DNA from: an uncultured Akkermansia sp.
GTDB taxonomy: Bacteria; Verrucomicrobiota; Verrucomicrobiia; Verrucomicrobiales; Akkermansiaceae
Assembly (NCBI GenBank): GCA_900766865.1
Contig: CAAFXA010000335.1
Coordinates: 1 to 5,885, forward strand
Reading direction: 5' to 3'
Length of the DNA: 5,885 bases
Position numbers and translations under genes: made by a program. Shown here in pieces: positions 1-3,600 of the stretch (position 1 is the first letter of the stretch; every line of letters starts with the position of its first letter). The notes beneath the pieces were generated by a model, which made no database searches, was not told the origin of the DNA, and saw only the letters and a list, made by a program, of their open reading frames with translations.

Positions 1-43
1 CAATGCAGCTTCCTCCACAATAATTCCGCTGAGCAAACGATGA
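1..43 (+). CDS. C-terminal tail of an unidentified upstream gene (partial)
   Basis: Frame 2 is open from the left edge and ends in TGA at 41-43, giving a tail that reads NAASSTIIPLSKR. The stop overlaps the rsmB start codon as ATGA (40-43), a common arrangement for translationally coupled genes. Thirteen residues are too few to identify the product. Many bacteria have fmt (methionyl-tRNA formyltransferase) just before rsmB, but nothing here shows that this is fmt. Frame 3 also closes at 19-21 and is an alternative end for an upstream gene. Confidence 0.35.
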   Translation, partial: NAASSTIIPLSKR

Positions 44-1287
44 ACAGTAATACAAGCCGAGAGAATAATCCCCGCCGCCTGGCCTGGCAGTGTCTGCAGC
101 GCTGGGGGCAGGGTGGTGTCTTTGCGGAAACGCTGATTGAGCGCGAGTGTGGGGCCCTTACTCCGCGAAACCGCGCTCTGGTGCAGGCGTCTGTGCTGGG
201 CACGCTGCGTAATCTGCGCTGGCTGGAGCACCTCTGTGCAAAACTCCGCAAGGGGAAGCTGGAGGATTCTGCCCGCTGGCTGGTGTTGCTGGGGCTTTGC
301 CAGCTGTTTGTTCTGCATAAGCCGGACCATGCGGCTGTGGGAGAGACCGTATCTCTGGCGCCCTCTCGCCTGCGAGGCCTTATTAATGGCATATTGCGCA
401 ATGCCGTGCGTCGGCGCGAGGAGTTCATGGAAGAGCTGCCTGGGCTGTCGCCCGGCGTACGCTATTCTACGCCGGACTGGATTGTAAAGCGCTGGCTGGC
501 GGAGTTCGGAGAGGAGGAAACGCTGCAGTTACTGGCCTGGAATGTGCAGGTTCCTCCCGTGTATGCCCGCATCAATCCGCTCAACCCGCCACAGCCCGGC
601 GAGAACTGGCAGCCTCTGGAGCATGCTGCCGGTTGGTACAGATTGCCTGCCGGATTGCCGCTCGATGAACTGCGCGCCGGTCGTATTTATGTAGCAGACC
701 CCTCCACTCGTTATAGCGTGGAATTGCTGGCGCCGCAGCCAGGGGAGCGCGTGCTGGATGCCTGCGCGGCGCCTGGTGGTAAATCTGTTGCCATGCTGGG
801 TGCAACGGGCGGGCGCATTGATTTGCTGGCAACAGATGCCGAGCCGCACCGCCTGCCGCAGCTCAGGGATAATCTCCTGCGTACAGGGGCTACTTCCATT
901 GCCGTACAGCAGCACGACTGGGCTAAACCATGCCCGGCTGAATGGAAGGGTGCCTTTGATGCCGTCTTGCTCGATGTACCTTGCAGTAATTCCGGTGTAT
1001 TGCAACGCAGAGTAGATGCCCGCTGGCGTCTTCAGCCTTCCGAGCTGGAGCGTCTCTCGGAACTTCAGCTGCGCATTCTGACCTGTGCGGCTGTGGCCGT
1101 GCGCCGCGGGGGGCGCCTGGTGTATTCCACCTGTTCCATCGACAGGGCGGAGGATCGCGCCGTGGTGGATGCTTTCCTGGCAACCCACCCGGAGTTCCGC
1201 CTGCAGAAAGATTATCTGGCTCTCCCTCACCGGGAGCTGGCCGATGGCGCCTATGCGGCTTTGTTATACAGAACTGAGAAATTCTGA
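40..1287 (+). CDS. rsmB: 16S rRNA (cytosine-C5) methyltransferase, RsmB/Sun family
   Basis: The 415-residue product matches the two-part layout of RsmB (E. coli 429 residues). In E. coli the enzyme uses S-adenosylmethionine to make m5C967 in 16S rRNA of the small subunit. An N-terminal NusB-like helical RNA-binding domain spans about residues 10-135, with the GLINGILRNAVRR segment typical of it. A Rossmann methyltransferase domain fills about 145-415. The SAM-binding motif VLDACAAPGGKS is at 238-249. The motif IV loop DVPCSNSG begins at 312 and holds Cys315, which in this family releases the product. Motif VI YSTCS holds the nucleophile Cys365. All catalytic elements are present, so the gene looks functional. 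The frame stays open to the left edge, but ATG 40 gives a normal N-terminus and overlaps an upstream stop (ATGA). No good Shine-Dalgarno precedes it, so coupling to the upstream gene is likely. The position methylated is inferred from the family. Confidence 0.93.
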   Translation: MNSNTSRENNPRRLAWQCLQRWGQGGVFAETLIERECGALTPRNRALVQASVLGTLRNLRWLEHLCAKLRKGKLEDSARWLVLLGLCQLFVLHKPDHAAVGETVSLAPSRLRGLINGILRNAVRRREEFMEELPGLSPGVRYSTPDWIVKRWLAEFGEEETLQLLAWNVQVPPVYARINPLNPPQPGENWQPLEHAAGWYRLPAGLPLDELRAGRIYVADPSTRYSVELLAPQPGERVLDACAAPGGKSVAMLGATGGRIDLLATDAEPHRLPQLRDNLLRTGATSIAVQQHDWAKPCPAEWKGAFDAVLLDVPCSNSGVLQRRVDARWRLQPSELERLSELQLRILTCAAVAVRRGGRLVYSTCSIDRAEDRAVVDAFLATHPEFRLQKDYLALPHRELADGAYAALLYRTEKF

Positions 1288-1296
1288 AAAAAAAGC

Positions 1297-1325
1297 TGGA
1301 AATAGCAGGGCCGATGTCGTATACT
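1297..1325 (+). promoter_or_regulatory. Putative sigma70-like promoter for ptsHI
   Basis: In the 71-base gap between rsmB and ptsH, TGGAAA (1297-1302, 4 of 6 to TTGACA) and TATACT (1320-1325, 5 of 6 to TATAAT) are separated by exactly 17 bases. Transcription would begin near 1332, leaving a leader of roughly 27 bases before the ATG at 1359. No terminator is apparent after rsmB, so read-through into ptsH is also possible. The match was found by eye and is not proof of activity. Confidence 0.4.
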
Positions 1326-1358
1326 ACTTCGTGAACAAAATATCCACACTGCATTTTT

Positions 1359-1625
1359 ATGATTACGAAGAAACTTACCATCCAGAATAAACTAGGGATT
1401 CATGCGCGTCCGGCTGCTCAGTTTGTGCGTGTAGCCAGTCGTTTTGCTGCGGATGTTACCGTAGAGAAGGACGATGAATCCGTTGATGGTAAGAGTATCA
1501 TGGGCCTGATGATGCTGGCCGTGGGTTGGGGTGCAGAAATCACTGTGACCGCAGATGGCTCTGATGAGGCGGATGCTATTGCTGCGCTGGAGGAGTTGAT
1601 TAACAACAAATTCGGCGAGGATTAA
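1359..1625 (+). CDS. ptsH: Phosphocarrier protein HPr of the PTS
   Basis: The 88-residue product has the standard HPr length. HPr is a cytoplasmic carrier that takes a phosphoryl group from enzyme I onto a histidine and passes it to enzyme IIA proteins. The active-site segment GIHARPAAQF puts the acceptor at His15 with Arg17 and Pro18 beside it. The second signature, GKSIMGLMML, puts serine at exactly Ser46, the residue phosphorylated by HPr kinase/phosphorylase in organisms that have it. The start is well fixed: there is an in-frame TGA at 1332-1334 and no other ATG, GTG or TTG between it and 1359. The bases before the ATG (gcattttt) are not a Shine-Dalgarno. ptsI follows after 19 bases, so the two form an operon. 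No enzyme II gene is visible nearby. Confidence 0.97.
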   Translation: MITKKLTIQNKLGIHARPAAQFVRVASRFAADVTVEKDDESVDGKSIMGLMMLAVGWGAEITVTADGSDEADAIAALEELINNKFGED

Positions 1626-1644
1626 CTTTGCGTTTGCTGGGTAA

Positions 1645-3399
1645 ATGAGAACAGGGGAAGGTTTTGAGCGCCGACTGAAGGGGGTACCCGTTTCTCCGGG
1701 TATTGCTGTGGGCACGCTGCGTGTAGAAGCTCGCGGCTGCGCCTCTCCCGTGGTTCGTTCCATCCTTCCCACTGAGATTGAGGGTGAGTGGGCTCGCTTT
1801 GAAGGCGCTCTTGCCCGTACCGAGGAGGAGTTGCACTCCCTCAAAGCCCGTGTGGAGCACCTTTCCGGTGCCAATGAGGCTGCTATTTTTGATGCTCATC
1901 TTCTTTTCCTGCGAGATCGCACTGTGCTGAGCCGCCTTCGTAAGGAGATGCCCAAGCGTTTGCAGAATATTGATTCTGTGTATTATGCTGTGGTGCAGAA
2001 CTTTATGGAGGTTATGCGCCATGTGGATGATCCCTATCTGCGCTCCCGTGTGGTGGATATCGAGGATGTGCTGCAGCGTGTACTCAAGAATATGGCTCCC
2101 AGTGAGCGGGCTCCCCTCTGTGGGGACTGTACGGAGCCCTGCGTGCTTGCTGCGTATGACCTGACGCCCAGCGATACCGCCGACCTGGACCCCCGCAAGG
2201 TACAGGGGTTTGTGACTGAAGCGGGGTCCGCTGTATCGCACACGGCTATTCTCGCCCGTTCTCTGGGGATGCCGGCTGTGGTAGGCGTGCCGAATCTGCT
2301 TATCGACTCCCGGGTGGGCTGCAAATGTATTCTTGATGGTTACAGCGGTTGCCTTATCCTCAACCCCACGGAGGAAACCGAGCAGCATTATCGCGAACTG
2401 CAGGCCGAGAAAGAGCGCGCTTACTCCGCGCTCATCGAAATGAAAGACCTGCCGGCTGAGACTACGGATGGACGCCGTATCCGCCTGGCTGCCAATGTGG
2501 AGTTTGCCCACGAGTATACTGCCATTCATCGCTCCGGTGCTGAGGGTGTGGGGCTTTTCCGCACAGAGTTTTTCCTGCTGGGTGGGGGAAGCCTGCCGGA
2601 TGAAGAAGCGCAGTATCTCCATTATCGTAAACTGGTGGAGAGCTGTAACCCGCAGGAGGTTATTTTCCGTACGCTGGACTCCGGTGGCGATAAGTTGCCC
2701 TTTGAAGTGCTGGAAGAGAAGGAGGATAATCCCTTCCTTGGCTGGCGAGGTATCCGTGTTTCCCTCAGCCGAGTGGAGATTTTCAAGGAGCAGCTGCGCG
2801 CCATTTTGCGTGCCTCTGCACATGGTAAAGTGGGTGTGATGTTCCCCATGGTTTCCGGTATTACGGAGGTTAAGGATGTGAATGCCCTGCTGGACGAGTG
2901 CCGCGCCGAGCTGCGCGAGCGCGGCCAGGCCTACGATGAGAACATGCGTGTGGGCATCATGATAGAGGTACCCAGCGCCGCTATGATGGCGGATGTGCTC
3001 GCGCGCCATGTGGACTTCTTCTCCATCGGCACGAACGACCTTACTCAGTATACTATTGCGGTGGATCGTGTGAACTTCCGTGTCGCCAGCATGTTCCGCC
3101 CCACGCACCCCGGCGTGATTCGCCTGATGCGCCAGACAATAGCCGCAGGCAAGCCCACTGCCGTCTGTGGTGAAATGGGCGGCGACATTAACCTGGTGCC
3201 TTTGCTGGTTGGGCTGGGCGTGGCGGAGCTTTCCGTTGGTGCTCACCTTCTGCCTGTGGTGCGCTATGCCATCCGCCACCTCAATTATGAGGAATGCCGC
3301 GCCATGGCAGAGCAGGCTCTCCTGGCAGAGGATAGCTACACCATTCGCAATCTCTCTGCAGACCTCGCCCACCGCTCCTACCCGGATTTGTTCCGTTGA
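1645..3399 (+). CDS. ptsI: PTS enzyme I (phosphoenolpyruvate-protein phosphotransferase)
   Basis: The 584-residue product (E. coli EI 575) transfers phosphate from phosphoenolpyruvate to its own histidine and then to HPr. An N-terminal HPr-binding region with the opening KGVPVSPGIAVG spans about residues 11-135. A swivelling phosphohistidine domain follows, with the acceptor His199 in GSAVSHTAILARSLGMPAVV. The C-terminal PEP-binding barrel has Arg306 (GLFRTEF), Arg342 (FRTLDSGGDK), NPFLGWRGIR, the metal ligands in GIMIEVPSAA and SIGTNDLTQY, and catalytic Cys508 in AVCGEMGGD. All key residues are present. The absence of N-terminal GAF or C-terminal IIA domains argues against the PtsP or FruB variants. 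An in-frame TAA at 1642-1644 directly abuts the ATG, so the start cannot lie upstream. The ribosome site is poor (ggg three bases from the ATG), consistent with coupling to ptsH. One oddity is a CxxCxxxC cluster (Cys159, 162, 166) before the phosphohistidine domain. Confidence 0.97.
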   Translation: MRTGEGFERRLKGVPVSPGIAVGTLRVEARGCASPVVRSILPTEIEGEWARFEGALARTEEELHSLKARVEHLSGANEAAIFDAHLLFLRDRTVLSRLRKEMPKRLQNIDSVYYAVVQNFMEVMRHVDDPYLRSRVVDIEDVLQRVLKNMAPSERAPLCGDCTEPCVLAAYDLTPSDTADLDPRKVQGFVTEAGSAVSHTAILARSLGMPAVVGVPNLLIDSRVGCKCILDGYSGCLILNPTEETEQHYRELQAEKERAYSALIEMKDLPAETTDGRRIRLAANVEFAHEYTAIHRSGAEGVGLFRTEFFLLGGGSLPDEEAQYLHYRKLVESCNPQEVIFRTLDSGGDKLPFEVLEEKEDNPFLGWRGIRVSLSRVEIFKEQLRAILRASAHGKVGVMFPMVSGITEVKDVNALLDECRAELRERGQAYDENMRVGIMIEVPSAAMMADVLARHVDFFSIGTNDLTQYTIAVDRVNFRVASMFRPTHPGVIRLMRQTIAAGKPTAVCGEMGGDINLVPLLVGLGVAELSVGAHLLPVVRYAIRHLNYEECRAMAEQALLAEDSYTIRNLSADLAHRSYPDLFR

Positions 3400-3404
3400 G
3401 GATA

Positions 3405-3470
3405 GGGCATATTTGATTGCCCAGTATTTGCAGGCATGGCTTTCTAACAAGCCTCTCGTGTTTCTATTGT
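3405..3470 (+). terminator. Weak candidate terminator after ptsI
   Basis: Two short hairpins lie just after the ptsI stop. GGGCA (3405-3409) pairs with TGCCC (3418-3422) around 8 bases. GGCTT (3438-3442) pairs with AAGCC (3449-3453) around 6 bases and is followed by a T-rich but interrupted stretch (3454-3470). A run of seven T lies further down at 3482-3488, with no good stem directly before it. Both stems are only 5 bp, so this is at best a weak intrinsic terminator. The gene change and the 126-base gap make some transcription end here reasonable. Confidence 0.22.
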
Positions 3471-3489
3471 CTCATGGCGTATTTTTTTC

Positions 3490-3522
3490 TTGTTAATGGC
3501 TATTGATTTGATGTACTATACT
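3490..3522 (+). promoter_or_regulatory. Possible promoter directly abutting the Pmp-like gene
   Basis: TTGTTA (3490-3495, 4 of 6 to TTGACA) lies 18 bases before TACTAT (3514-3519, 4 of 6 to TATAAT). An overlapping TATACT (3517-3522) is the better -10 match but would sit 21 bases from TTGTTA. With the first -10, transcription would start at about 3526, the A of the preferred ATG, implying a leaderless message. With TATACT the start point would fall just inside the gene. The rest of the 126-base gap (3400-3525) shows no open gene. This is a weak by-eye match. Confidence 0.15.
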
Positions 3523-3525
3523 ATC

Positions 3526-3600
3526 ATGAAACTGTCGTCTGCTGTTCGTCGTATATGCGCTCTTCTTGCCACGGTGTTCTATATCAGCACCTCTGCTGCC
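3526..3600 (+). other. Sec signal peptide of the Pmp-like protein
   Basis: Residues 1-25 form a classical signal peptide: a charged start (Lys2, Arg8, Arg9), a hydrophobic core from about Ile10 to Ile20 (ICALLATVFYI), and a small-residue end STSAA followed by Gly26. Cleavage is most likely after Ala25. The Cys at residue 11 lies inside the hydrophobic core and lacks a lipobox, so lipoprotein processing is unlikely. Confidence 0.75.

Noticed and set aside
529..1381. Minus-strand frames of 233 and 152 codons opposite rsmB
   Set aside because: They overlap the conserved methyltransferase domain and have no recognisable motifs.
1085..1390. Plus-strand frame bridging rsmB and ptsH
   Set aside because: It overlaps the catalytic end of rsmB and the start of ptsH in another frame and has no family features.
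1600..3450. 616-codon open frame on the minus strand opposite ptsI
   Set aside because: It lies wholly opposite a clearly conserved enzyme I gene. Its translation shows no recognisable domain and is rich in His, Gln and Ala as expected of a reverse-complement shadow.
3482..3488. T-run as an intrinsic terminator tail
   Set aside because: No stable GC-rich stem lies directly before it.
3496..3525. ATG 3496 or 3511 as the start of the Pmp-like protein
   Set aside because: Both add extra residues before a compact signal peptide and have no ribosome site. They remain possible but are less likely than 3526.
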